This document shows, in pieces, positions 38,404-50,237 of a DNA stretch of 64,000 bases; position 1 is the stretch's first letter, and every line of letters starts with the position of its first letter. A model generated the notes under the pieces. The model searched no databases. It had not been told where the DNA came from and saw only the letters and a program-made list of their open reading frames with translations. A program made the translations under genes and the position numbers. The stretch is from Lanius collurio. Its lineage: Eukaryota; Chordata; Aves; Passeriformes; Laniidae. Where the stretch lies: positions 7,804,673-7,868,672 of the forward strand of contig JACBWW010000017.1 of the NCBI GenBank assembly GCA_020086605.1. Direction: 5' to 3'.

Positions 38404-39684
38404 AAAATTAAACAGAAAAGATGTCTGGAAGATCTTTGTCTGGATGGCAACAGCTTTGGGGACAGGACGTGACACCAAATGCTGCTCTGGAGCAGCTCGT
38501 TGTCCCTCCTCATCTCGGTAATAATTTGTGCATCTCTCCCATGATCTGAAGCCCTTTACAGGGATTAACATTGGGATCTCTATAATCTTGATGAAGGACA
38601 CTTGTGCTATTGCTGAGATAAGAAACTGAGGCAGAGAGCAAAGAAATTTATAGTTTAATATCCTGTCTTATTTCCTCCTGACCAGAGCAGCAGCTGCCTG
38701 TGGCCAGCACCAAGGAGAGAAGGGCAAAGAATGACAAAGGAACTAATTGGAAATCAGGGTCCATTTACTGAGTCCTGTCCAAACTGCTTCTGCTGTGACT
38801 GGAATTGATAAAACCGCAGAGAAAAGCTGATAAAACACATTGTGTGGGATAAAGGAGGGGAGTTTTGTGTCCCCTTTTTCTTGCAGCACATTTTAGTGCA
38901 GAAGCGAAGGAGGGCAGAGCACAGATATCTGTGTTGCCAGTGTCCTCTAAAGCAAACTGTTCTGCATTTTAGCTGCTGGGAGTGTTTCCATCAGAGAGGA
39001 GTGTTTCCATCAGGGTCCTGCTGTTCATCTCATGCATAAATTCATTTCTGTTCTCCTGCCCAGCTCTGGGCAGACAAACTGTGCGCTGTGGTGGAAATGA
39101 GAAAAGCTCAGTGTACTTCAGGCAGTTCATTTCACCCTCCAGGGATGTGGTTTGGAGACCCTCTTCGTGCTTTACAGAAGAGCTTCCCAGTTTTACCCTG
39201 GTCCAGAAGTGGCATGAGTAAGGAAAAAAGGGAAAAAAGCCTGTTTTTCATCCCCTACCCCCAGAATGATGCCAGGAGCTGATCATGAGCCCTACTTCTT
39301 ATGCAATGGCTATTGTTTGGATTCGGGAATTCGTAGAACTCCCCAGGTGAATGGAGACCACCTCACCAGGCAGCGTGTTCTTCATCACCCAAATCCACAA
39401 TCACCCTGACAGCTGGGGACCGTTCCCACTGAACTCCTCCCCCTGCCTGTTCCAAACTGAAAGGACACAACTCAGAGACAGAGGAAGCCCAGAGCCTTTG
39501 GAAAGGCTTTTGCATCTCAATGTGATTAAATTGCATCACCCACTCAGGCAGGGAGGGACTGGATCCTTTCAGGCTCTCACTCGGAGCAGAACCCAGCTGC
39601 TCCCTGTTCTGCTCCCCCAGTATTTGCAGGCTGAATCGCTGGGAAGGTTTCCCAGGCTCGCTGAAGCATCATTTAGTTGTTCCC

Positions 39685-39850
39685 CACATCCTGTGGCAAC
39701 GAGTTCCACAGTTTATGTGGCTTTGAGTAAAGAAACCATATCCCCTCCAAGAGATTAATCTTCCAGTGAAGGATTCTGGTGTATTTCTTGTTTGAAAGCC
39801 CTTTCATTCCATAGATCCTGCTTGTTGTCCTTTTTCTCTAAGTTTTAAAT
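39685..39850 (-). mobile_element. Possible ancient CR1/L3-like fragment
   Basis: The segment catcctgtggcaacgagttccacagtttatgtg followed by an agtaaagaaa-like stretch resembles a conserved part of older amniote CR1/L3-type elements as I remember them. No clear ends; orientation is tentative. Confidence 0.4.
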
Positions 39851-42800
39851 ATTTTTTAAACGTTTTTGAATTTTTTGTGGATATGTTTTAAATTCATTTA
39901 ATTTCACCTCTGGGACTACAGCATTTCACTCTAAACTCTTTAAGTCCTGACTTCAAAGCTCACTTTTCATTATATGGTGCTTACTTCAAGCCAGATCCTG
40001 CCACTCTCACTCCCAACAAAGCTTTATCTCCTTAATTAAAGGATGAGCTATTAACAAAACTCTATCACCTCCTTACTGGTTAAATTTTTGGGAGATGTTT
40101 GACCACAAAACTCCCTGAAGATGCAGTAACTCTCCAGAAATTAAGCAGTCATGAGTTCAGGGTGTTGATTCCTCTTGCATTTCTCCTGCTGCACAAAATA
40201 CTGTTTCTTATTTGGGAAAAATGAAAATTGCCCAACATATTTTTTTTTGTTCAGCACTAAGACTTACTAGAGATGGCAGTCAGTGGAGAAATGTTACCAG
40301 CTTGTTTCTTTCAAAGAAAGAGAAAGATGGGAAATAACTCCCTTGCTTGTCAGAAACAGATGAAAGAGGGAAATCCCTCCTGACTGGTGAATAAAATTCT
40401 GTTTTTTCACAACTACCTCTTCCCCTCTTTGACTATTCCTGCATGGAAGTTCCCATAGAACAAGTCAATATATACATTTTTTGAGAATTTGTTTCTCCTC
40501 ACTGGGGCAGCAAGGTATGAAATGAGATTGTGAGCTTTTAGGAATTCTGTAGGGGCTTGTGAACTCTTTCTGCAGGGACAAGTGACTGTGAGGTGAAAGG
40601 AAAATCCACCTTTTGTGGCAGGTGACACAAAGAGGGTCACGTACAGAACTTGGATCTGGGACCTGAACAGTCTCTGTGTTCTGTATTTCTACAGGACTTA
40701 GGACAATAAAATAAAATGTTAGAGTTCATGAATCCTTCTCCAAGGTGTCCACATGGTGCAAAAATAACAATGGCAATATTATTTAATATTATAAATAAGT
40801 AATTATATCTGTTTATTATCTCTGCTGTTGTTTAGAGACCTTGTTTTCTGCACTGATAATTCTCTGCATGGGAAGCCCTGTCCTTGGGTGGCAAAATAGG
40901 AAGAACAACTTATAGGGTTCCTCCAGTTTGCAAGAACTCAGCTCTGCTGCCTTGGCTTTACCCCCTTGCTATGTTTGGTGAACACAAACATTGACCAAAT
41001 GGTGTTTCTGATGTTTCCCCCTTTCTCTCCCACTCTGCCTCTCATGCCCAGATGTTCTGCTCATTATTTCTTTATTCTTTGCAGCACTGTTTTCTCTCCT
41101 TCTGCTGCTGTGCCATGCTTTTAATGCTTCAGAGGCAATGATTGCCTTGAGATTTTCTGTTTGGTTGTTTGTTATTTTTTTCATTAGTTTTATGGTGGAT
41201 TTTTCCTCTTAAATGCATTAAATTCTTTAGGAAACTTTATATGAGAAGAAATAGGGGGCATGTGGTGACCCTATGTGTCCATCCCCATTCAGTCATCACT
41301 TACAGCCTGAATGAAAAAGAGAATTTGAAGGAAATGAAATTTCAGCAGGACCCAGAATCTGACTCCTTTGCTCTGGAGAAGGAATTAAACTGATAAAGCA
41401 GAGTAATGAAAGCCAAAGTCAGACAAGAAAGGAAGGAGAGCAGTGATTACTTCATACTCAACTTCCCCAGGCAGTGGAGCCAGGCTATTTCTTACATCAA
41501 TGTTTCCAATCTCCTCTGTTTGAGTTTTCATCCCTGTCCTCCTGTGGAGCTGCCCCAGTTTGTGCTGGACCCTCTTCTAGGTCTCACCAGCCCTCCAGGG
41601 GTTTTCTGCCAGGCTGGAATTGATGAATCTCACTGCTGATCCACAGGCACCCTTTTTTATTTCTATTTCTCCCATCCAGACTCTTCTGACCTGTTCCCAA
41701 CCCTGGGGCTAGGAAAGACTGACACAGGAGTTACTCAGATATTAATGGCAGTTTCCTGGCTTATGTGCATTTAACAGAGGATTTATCTAATTAAATGTTG
41801 ATACCTGCAAGTGCATCTGCACTACAAATGAGCAAGTCACCTTCCTCAGTTTGTAGCTCTGGATGTCTACCAAGTAGAGCCTGAGACAGAATTTATTCCA
41901 TCCTCAGTGTAGATTAGATGATGTCAATTTTTTTCCCTCTGGATGCATGGAATTAAGGGTGACCATCTCAGCTCTAAATAATCACATTTAAGTGTCTACA
42001 TTTGATCACACAAATCCCACCTTTAGTTTCTGGCTCTGATGTATTGATTAGGTCGTGCTGGAGGTCTGGATTACCCCCAAAAAATCTGAATTGTGATGGA
42101 AAGAACCCTGCTGATGAAATGGAGAGCACCTCCAGCTGTAGATTGGCATGAAAGACTTTTCCCAGCCCGTTCCCTGTCTTGCTTTCCACTGTTGGAATCA
42201 GATATTCAGACTTGTCCCTTAAATGTGGCTCTCTCTGAAATGATGGGGGAGTTCCTTGAGTGATCTGCAGATTTGTGCCTAAAATTTAATGTTTAAGGTG
42301 CTTAAAATGCACTAGCCTGGAATGAGCCAAGGTGTGACAAAAGTGAGCTCAGCAGGAGAATTTGAATAGAACGAGAAGTGATGAGGCCTCATTGGTGATT
42401 ATGTTGTTCGTGACTCACTGTGAAACCAATCTTTTAACTTGCAGCCCTTGTTTTCCAGCCCCACTCCTCCTGTCCTTCCTTTGAAAGATGTTGAGAGGAA
42501 GCAACATTCCCAGGCATGTCAAGGAATTGAAAGGAAACAAGGATTTGAAGGGATGTGATGATTCCTACAAAGAATCACACCTAATCCTTGTTAAAAGTTA
42601 CCCTGTAAATCAACAGGAAAGAAGCTGGTAAGGGCACCACGAGGGCAGGACAGGGTAATTAGAAGGCAGTGTGGTGATGCAAGGAGAGATCTTGAATTAT
42701 GTTTCCATCATACAAAGATGATGGAGCAGGCTGGGTTTTTTTTTCAGTTTCACTTTATTTTGTGAATGTCTCATCAGCCTCTTGTTCTCTCAGAGCTTTT

Positions 42801-43401
42801 GAATTATCTGCTGTTATTTCCCCTGGCACCACTGGGAAGACATTACTTCACTGTGTCTCCCTTATTGAAGCAGCTGTGCCCAGGAACAGCAGGACCAGGA
42901 CTGAATCCAAGCTAATGAATTCCTAGAGTTGGAAGGGAATAGATAAGAAAATGTCTCTACATCTGAAAGTTTCCTCTGTGGCTCCTTTTTAAGCAGGATA
43001 CAGACCTAGATAGCTTTGATCTGCTTGGATCCATCTCCCTTTGGTCAAAGACGCTTTTCTTTGCAAGGATGGATTTATCTACGTGACACTGCATAAAGTG
43101 TCTTCTCTAAATTCATATTAGAGATGGTAGGAACAAGAAAGAATTTCGAAGGAGAAGCCAGGGAAATGTGATGACAGACACAGGGCCCATGTTTATTTCA
43201 GGCATCCTTTCTGTAGAGGTTTTTATCTGAACAAATCTCCTGTGCACCCCTTGGGACCCAAGCTGTGATCGAACTTTGCTTTTTCTCAGGCAAATGCAAG
43301 AAAAAGTGCTTCACTGATCTCTGCTTTCCAAGCATTGATTCATTCTTTATCTCCTTGCTGGATTTCTCTGACTTTATCACCATACTTTTTAGATGTTTTT
43401 G

Positions 43402-43690
43402 GGAAAGGGGGAATGCTTTTAAGTGAAAGAAGGTAGCTTTAGATTAAGTACTGGGAAGAAATTCTGCCCTGTGAGGCTGGTGAGGCCCTGGCACTGGGTG
43501 CCCAGAGGAGCTGTGGCTGCCCCTGGATCCCTGGCAGTGTCCAAGGCCAGGTTGGATGAAGTTTGGGGCATCCTGGTATAGTGGGAGGTGTCCCTGCCCA
43601 TGGCAGGGGGTTGGAATTAGATGAACTTTAAGGTCCCTTCCAACCCAAACTGTTGCAGTCTGTTCATAACCAGACCAAACCATTCTAGGG
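43402..43690 (+). mobile_element. CR1 LINE 3' fragment with an interrupted end
   Basis: From gggggaatgcttttaagtgaaagaagg to ggtcccttccaacccaaac at 43650. There the terminus is broken by 24 bp (43651-43674) and a second ccaaac, after which the expected cattctaggg follows. Confidence 0.92.
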
Positions 43691-44734
43691 TGCCCTAAGT
43701 TTGTTTCCCTGATAGAGTGAATAAATTCATGTCACCTCAAAATGGACTTATAAAGCAGAGAGGTCTTTATCAGTGCTAGATATCGAAATTGGGGTTGTAG
43801 TCAAGAGGTCAAAATCAGAACTCACTGACATTTACAAACACTTACAGAACTTTGATCTGCCCTATTTCTGCATCCACCTCCCACTGAGAAGGTTGTATGA
43901 CAAATACCCATTTTTCTCCCTTGCCTGTTCACACAACCACTGTGGAGGTCTGAAGTTAGGTTGGATGAATTCTGTTGGTAATAATGACCAAAATCTTCAC
44001 AATCCAGGCATAAACCAAGTTTCTGGCTCCATAAAGAATCTTCTCCTGAAATGCAGCAGCTGAAGCTAAAATGTTGATGCTGCCCTACTGTGAATTCAGT
44101 CACATCAGTGAAATTGAAAGCCTGGAAGGGCATTGCCATTGGAAAAGTTCAGGATCAGCTTTGACAGGAAGAAAGGGTGTTGTGTCACAGCCAAACTGCC
44201 CTGGAGTCATTTAAGGAAAGGGTTTTTTCTAGACACTGCTGCAGAAAGGACAAATCTCCAGTGGGTGAACCAAGAGAACATTTCTTGGAAAAGCCTTTAG
44301 GATGTTTCTTTCTCATCCCTCTTTAATACACAGCCAAGATATATTTACCTAGATGCTCTTCCTGTGGAGGCAAACAGTACAACGATAATTTTTCTGGTGA
44401 GGAATTCCTGGAAAGAGAGATTCAAATGTCATCCACATTGCACCCTAGATGCAGTATTAATGGCAGATGAGCAGGGATATTCCTTTGGTGTTGTAACTCC
44501 CAGCTGAGATCATGGTGCTGGGAGCAGAAATAGAGTTTTTGTGGTCCTACACCTTTTCCTTCCAGGCCCAGCTGGATTGCCACTAGACTGGAAATCTCTG
44601 GGCCATTTTTCATCAGGGATCACAGTATGTCTGGAATCTTGTTTCAATGTCAAGAAAATCATTCCTTAATATACTGTCCCCTTGTCTTCAGTGCCATGTG
44701 CTGGCCATGGCATAGGGCCAAGCCATGGCAAAGG

Positions 44735-45335
44735 GGTGGAGTGTGTAGGGCCATGTGGAGTGTGTAGGACCGTGGAGTGTGTAGGGCCACATAGAGAGTA
44801 TAGGGCCATGTGGAGTGTGTAGGGCCATGGAGAGTGTAGGGCCATGGAGTGTGTAGGGCCATGGAGTGTGTAGGGCCATATGGAGTGCGTAGGGCCATAT
44901 GGAGAGTGTAGGGCCATGGAGTGTGTAGGACCATGGAGTGTGTAGGGCCATGTAGAGTGTAGGGCCAAGGGGAGTGTGTAGGGCCATATGGAGTGTGTAG
45001 GGCCATATGGAGTGTGTAGGGCCATGGAGTGTGTAGGGCCATATAGAGAGTGTAGGGCCATATGGAGTGTTTAGGGCCATATGGAGTGTGTAGGGCCATG
45101 GAGTCTGTAGGGCCATGTGGAGTGTGTAGGGCCATATGGAGTGTTTAGGGCCATATGGAGTGTGTAGGGCCATGGAGTGTGTAGGGCCATGGATTGTGTG
45201 GGGCCATATGGAGTGTTTAGGGCCATATGGAGTGTGTAGGGCCATGGAGTGTGTAGAGCCATATGGAATGTGTAGGGCCATATGGAGTGTGTAGGGCCAT
45301 GTGGAGCGTGTAGGGCCATGGAGTGTGTAGGGCCA
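44735..45335. repeat. Minisatellite, 32 units of 17 or 19 bp
   Basis: By hand count, 32 full units run from 44747 to 45328: 19 of 19 bp (type agggccatatggagtgtgt) and 13 of 17 bp (type agggccatggagtgtgt), summing exactly to 582 bp, with partial units at each end. The length difference is one AT step inside the palindrome CCAT(AT)GG. Units beginning after gttt recur every fourth position in the right half. All three minus-strand frames are stop-free over long stretches, giving Pro/His/Tyr/Thr-rich open frames up to 218 codons. These are products of a G/T-rich repeat with no stop complement, and I do not call them genes. Confidence 0.97.
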
Positions 45336-46784
45336 CAGGTGCATCCTGCATCACCTGGGCACAGCTCTGGCATGGATTTCCCACACAGGATAGATATGGA
45401 TTCTTCAGTCTCTGCCATAAGAATCTTTCCCTCAAACCTTACAAAGTCTTATTCACCACTTTATCTGCAGGGACAGAATTTGTCTTTCTGGATTTTAGTG
45501 AGTAACACCTCAGTTCTCTGACCTAAATGAAGTCTGAACCCTTTAGAGCCGTGGCTGCTTCCTTAGAGCTATTCCATTCCAACTCCTCTGGGTTCCTGAC
45601 ATTTGTGGATAAATTGTTCTCTGGAACAGCCTTTTTCTCTTTCTCCTGGCTCAAGAGGGAGGCCAGAGGACAAGTTAAGCCCTGTGGACTCTCTAACCTG
45701 GCTAAAGCTTAGGTGAGGTGATTGTCAGCCTGGGGATGGTCAGGGAAGATGACTCAGAGAAAAAGGTGCAAAATTTGCTGTAATGGGGCAGAAATTTCTA
45801 TTATGTCCTTGGGCAGCAGGAACACACTGTGGTGGTTTTAACAAGGACTGCTGCCTTTGCAAGCCCTGCTGGTAAATCTGAGTTTAGTCATCTTCTCAGC
45901 ATTTGCTGGACTTCCATTCAGAAAAGAAGGGAAGGAAAAGTACAGGAATTTAATACCTACAGCTCTGAAAACACCATTAGCTGTGAAACACGTGTATGAG
46001 CTACTATTCCCATTCCATAGTATATTTATGTGGCAATTCCCACCTGGTCCTTTCAAAGCTATTACTTTTATCATCTCCAGAATTGCCAGGAAGTCCTTCT
46101 ATAACAGGCAAGGAACATAAGTTAAAAGAAAAGGAAAGGTGAATTAGAATCTGCCCAGGCAGCTGGGTAAGATAGGGACTCGGATGAGTTTCTGGGAACT
46201 AGATTGAATAAAAGTATTTCTCTGCAAGCAGTTTAGTCATTGAAAAATGCAGGTTAAGGTTGCATTTTAAAACAATTAAGGCTGAAAAACAGAAGGCATT
46301 AACAAATTTGGGAAATGAAAATAGATGGCCATTTCATATTGTTCTGTTCAACAGAACATTATTTCAGAAGTATTGGTACTTAAATTGAATTAGGGATAAA
46401 AAGCAAAGAAATGACAAAATTCAAGATAAAAAGCCAAAAATGAAATTGCCTCTCTGCCTATCCAACTCTCTGTTTTCTTGTCAGACAAAATGAAAGAAAA
46501 ACTCTGCCTTAATTGAAAAGAATGGGATTTTTGTGAGTGTGTGTTTAAAAATAAAATATCCATTATTTACACAGTTCCACCGGTGAGTTCCTTGTTTCTA
46601 TGGTGACATCCAGTTCATTAAACCCTCTCTTTTCTTTGGTCCAGACTTAAATATTGTCAAGAAGACCACTCTAACCATCTAGTTCATGGTGTACATGGTG
46701 ATCTAGAGCAAACAGGGCAGTTTCTCACCAATATATGCAGAAATTATTAAAGTGTGAGGGTTTGCCCCACACATTGTTTACTTT

Positions 46785-46845
46785 CAGGGGGTTTTTGTTT
46801 GTGTTTTGTTTGGTTTTGCTTGGTTGGTTGGTTTGGGGTTTTTAA
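46785..46845 (+). repeat. T/G-rich low-complexity tract
   Basis: gtttttgtttgtgttttgtttgg and ttggttggttggtttgggg units, directly followed by a CR1 fragment 35 bp further on. Confidence 0.85.
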
Positions 46846-46879
46846 TGAACTTTTTCAAATACACAGCATAGTAGATGCA

Positions 46880-46978
46880 ACCTGGCCTAGTGAAAGGTGT
46901 CCCTACTCATGGTGGGGGTGAATGAGGTGATATTCAAAATCCCTTCCAACACAAACCATTCATTATTCCATGATTTTA
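46880..46978 (+). mobile_element. CR1 LINE 3'-terminal fragment
   Basis: About 100 bp, acctggcctagtgaaaggtgtccctactcatgg to cccttccaacacaaaccattcattattccatgatttta. Confidence 0.87.
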
Positions 46979-48225
46979 GATGCCTTTGCAATTGGTTTTA
47001 CCTGTGGGGCAGAGGTACAATCCTAATTCACATTGCCCCAAGCAGTTGTGAGCAGCACATGTAGTTGTAATCACCTTCTACCAGGCCACTGCAGTTAAAA
47101 TTAATGATGAACAGCAGCAAAACTTACCCAATTAATGAATGATGCTTTTATCTGCCAGTGTCTGCAGAGCCATGAGCAGCTGGAAGCTGTGACAACACTC
47201 ACTCATGGAGATTTTAAACATCTGTATTACCATGGCTAAAAGAAAACTGAAAAAACTATTAAGGAGTCATCTGAATTATAAGTGAGCAATAATTGATAAG
47301 TGGTGTATGATGGTCAGCTCCTTTGAAACCAGTGCTCCATCCCAGCAGGCCGCTGCTGCACTCTTCTGGAGTGCTGAAACAAAATGTGTTTCCTTGCATG
47401 GAGCTTGTGTTTTCATAAAGGTCCTGCAAACGTGTTGTGTTTCTGTAAAAATGAGTGAGTCAGGTGTCAGACAGCGGGATCTTCCTTTAAAAGGGAATTC
47501 AGTGAAAATGCTCTTTTGTTCCTATTCCCATGGCTTGTTCTGTGGCTGGCTGCTGGAGGCTCTGACAAAGCAAGGCTTTCTTGCTGCTTCAGGCTGTTTG
47601 TGTCCCTCAGAAAACACAGCAGTGAGAGAGTGTTCACTCCTTGCTGGAGGCAATGGCACAGCTGACTGTTTCTAGGATCTTTGTGTCCAGTGATTAAACA
47701 AGGAGTAAGCACTGATGGACTTTGGATTTCTCCTCACTGCCAATGATTACATTTCAAAGAAACCCTGGGTGAACCCTAGACTTTGCCTGTAAATTGCTTT
47801 TTGGTGTCCAATAAGCTCCTGAAGCAAGAGAAATAGGGAATTACATTGGAGATTTTTAGGACCAGATGCAGGTGCAGGTAAATTCCTTAAGGTATCAAAA
47901 CATTCTGTCACGGGGCCTAGAGAAGAACCATGTCTACCCAGACTGGAAACTCAGTCCCCTTAAGCCTCTCAGGTTGCACTAAACCCTTACTTTTGTTAAA
48001 ATTAATTAAATCCTCATTGCTTCCTAAAAGCCCCATGTCCAGTCTAAGTTAGTCACCCTGGCTCCTCAATAACCAGTGATAGAAAACAGAAGATCAGTGC
48101 AGATCATTGCCCAGAAACACCTTCATTTGATCCCTGGAATTACTTTCAAAGCTTCAGTAAATACATTGACTTTATGGACTGGAGTGGAAGGTGAGACACT
48201 GAGGATGTAGTTGAAGATTTCTCTG

Positions 48226-48298
48226 ACCATTGCAGCAGATTTGGACTAGATGATCTTTCAAGGTCCCTTCCAACCCAAACCATTCCATGATTGTATGA
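48226..48298 (+). mobile_element. CR1 LINE 3'-terminal fragment
   Basis: ttggactagatgatctttcaaggtcccttccaacccaaaccattccatgattgtatga. The 5' limit is uncertain because 48180-48225 is diverged. Confidence 0.88.
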
Positions 48299-49023
48299 AT
48301 CTCAGTGAAAAGAGATGGGCATTCCCAGAGAATATGTGATGTTTCCTAAGAAAATCCACAAAAAAAAATTTAAAAAGTGAGGAAGTTTTGTTTGCAGGAG
48401 GATGTTAGCCAAGTTATGAAAAAATGCATTGGTTGTAGACACAAAGGAAAAAAAATACATTCCTTAAGTGAATAATTCTGAGCATTTGTTTGTAACAGAA
48501 AAGGCATGGGATTACTGCACACCACATCCAGGAAATTTGGTTCTTTTAGTCAAATTATCCAAAGGCAAGGAGAGGACAATCCAGCAACAATTTATGATCC
48601 CTGTTTGAGTTTATAAAAGCCTAAAAGGGTGTAAAAGATACTGGTACATGTTAATATAGACAAAATACAGATTTTGATCCTTTCCTTAATCCTTCAGCTT
48701 TGAGTTTCTGCAGCTAAATAATTAATTAATGTGCCCAGTGGATATAATAGGATTTACCAATACAGACTGCAATTAGGGCTCTGGGCTGTGTTAAGGGCAC
48801 GTTATTACAGATTTCCCATCCCTGGTGTAATGGGAAATCTCTAATATTTGCCCATTCCCACTGTGCCCTGCAATAGTTCCCCATTTGTAATGGTTCTCCC
48901 CATTGCTGGGGACAATGACAATCAAATTCTCCTTCCTTCTGGCTTTGTGTTGGGCAGGAGCCCAAGAAGGAGCAGTCACTGCAGCAGAGACTCAGTGTGA
49001 CACTCTGGTTTGTCACCCCCTGG

Positions 49024-49090
49024 CAGGGCCAGGGGTTGGGCTCAGTGATCCTTGTGCGTCCCTTCCAGCTCAGGATTTTCTGTCATTCTC
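49024..49090 (+). mobile_element. CR1-type LINE 3'-terminal fragment (older subfamily)
   Basis: aggggttgggctcagtgatccttgtgcgtcccttccagctcaggattttctgtcattct, the same end type as the 25103 copy. Sequence before 49024 may belong but is not recognisable. Confidence 0.8.
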
Positions 49091-49462
49091 CTGAGTTTTC
49101 CTCATGGAACTTGAGGTTTCTGTGCTTTAGGTGTTTTCAGCTTGGCTGTTGTCCCAAAACTGCCTTCCCAGTCAAAGGAAAAAAGCTGGATTTTTGAGGG
49201 AATAACTCATGAGATGCATTTCAAATATCTGCTTTCCAACGAGAGACACTGTTCTCCAGGATTGCCTGTTCCTGTCTATTCCCACAAAAATCTTTGAGGG
49301 CCATTCAAATGCAGATGTTGGCAATGGTCGGTTAAATCCCACCCTGGAAAGCAAATTTGCCAGGTGCTGCTTCCTTTGTTTACAGGAATGGTTTCCTGTA
49401 CTTAGAGGATGATGGGAGAACAGGAAATGTGATGGGAACAAGAAAGGGTTGGAAGAAATTCC

Positions 49463-49508
49463 GACGGCTTTCTGTTGATAACTTTGATGGCTTTCTGTTG
49501 ATAACTTC
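49463..49508 (+). repeat. Tandem duplication of 23 bp
   Basis: Units at 49463-49485 and 49486-49508 share ggctttctgttgataactt and differ at the third and last bases. Confidence 0.9.
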
Positions 49509-50166
49509 GATTGGAAGACTTTTCTATACCCACTTAAGAATCACCTTTTCACCAGCACTTGGGTTTCTGGAGGAACATTCCAACCTTTTATTTAAAATCA
49601 CTCCTTTTGCTATTTGCCTGCATTGTGGGATCACTTGGAAAATTCTAGTTGCGAACAAAATTTTATTGGACACTACGCTCAAGAAAGTCTTCTTAGACTC
49701 TTCTTACCATGAAATGTTTTTTTTTTTCTTTCTTATGAGATTTTTCACCTCTCACAGAGATGACCAATGCTTAAAACTGCCCAACTGCACAATTCCATTT
49801 CTTGTTGCAGCCTCTTCTGTGCTTCATCCACTACTTCTTAATATACCCCACAAACTTAAGCCAAGAACTTCATTACAGGGAACTGCCTACTCAATAATAC
49901 ATGCAACTGAATAAGTGTAATAATTTGGACTCCTGACAGGCTTTGCATATTGATTTTTCCTCAGCAAAATAAAACTGAAGCACAGTAAGTTAAATCATCT
50001 TCAGATGGACGAGCAAGTTACAGTGCTACAAGAAGTTTTTAACTGCTCTGTCTGCTAAGTGGTAGAAAAATCTCTGTATTTACTTATCTCAGTGTGGCAA
50101 AACCAAGATAATTCAGCCCTATTTTCCCTCAAAAGCAGCAGCATAAAGTCACTTATATTGATATAT

Positions 50167-50237
50167 TCCATGCCCACGGCAGGGGAATTGAAATTAAATG
50201 GTCTTTAAGGTCCTTTCCAACCCAAACCATTCCATGT
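50167..50237 (+). mobile_element. CR1 LINE 3'-terminal fragment
   Basis: ccatgcccacggcagggg to tctttaaggtcctttccaacccaaaccattccatg, 70 bp. Confidence 0.88.

Noticed and set aside
44735..45335. Possible CRISPR-like array
   Set aside because: The units are directly adjacent with no spacers. It is a vertebrate intronic minisatellite.
49357..49914. 185-codon open frame on the + strand
   Set aside because: No recognisable domain. It has a long Phe run from poly(T), crosses the 23-bp tandem duplication and lies in intron sequence of ordinary composition.
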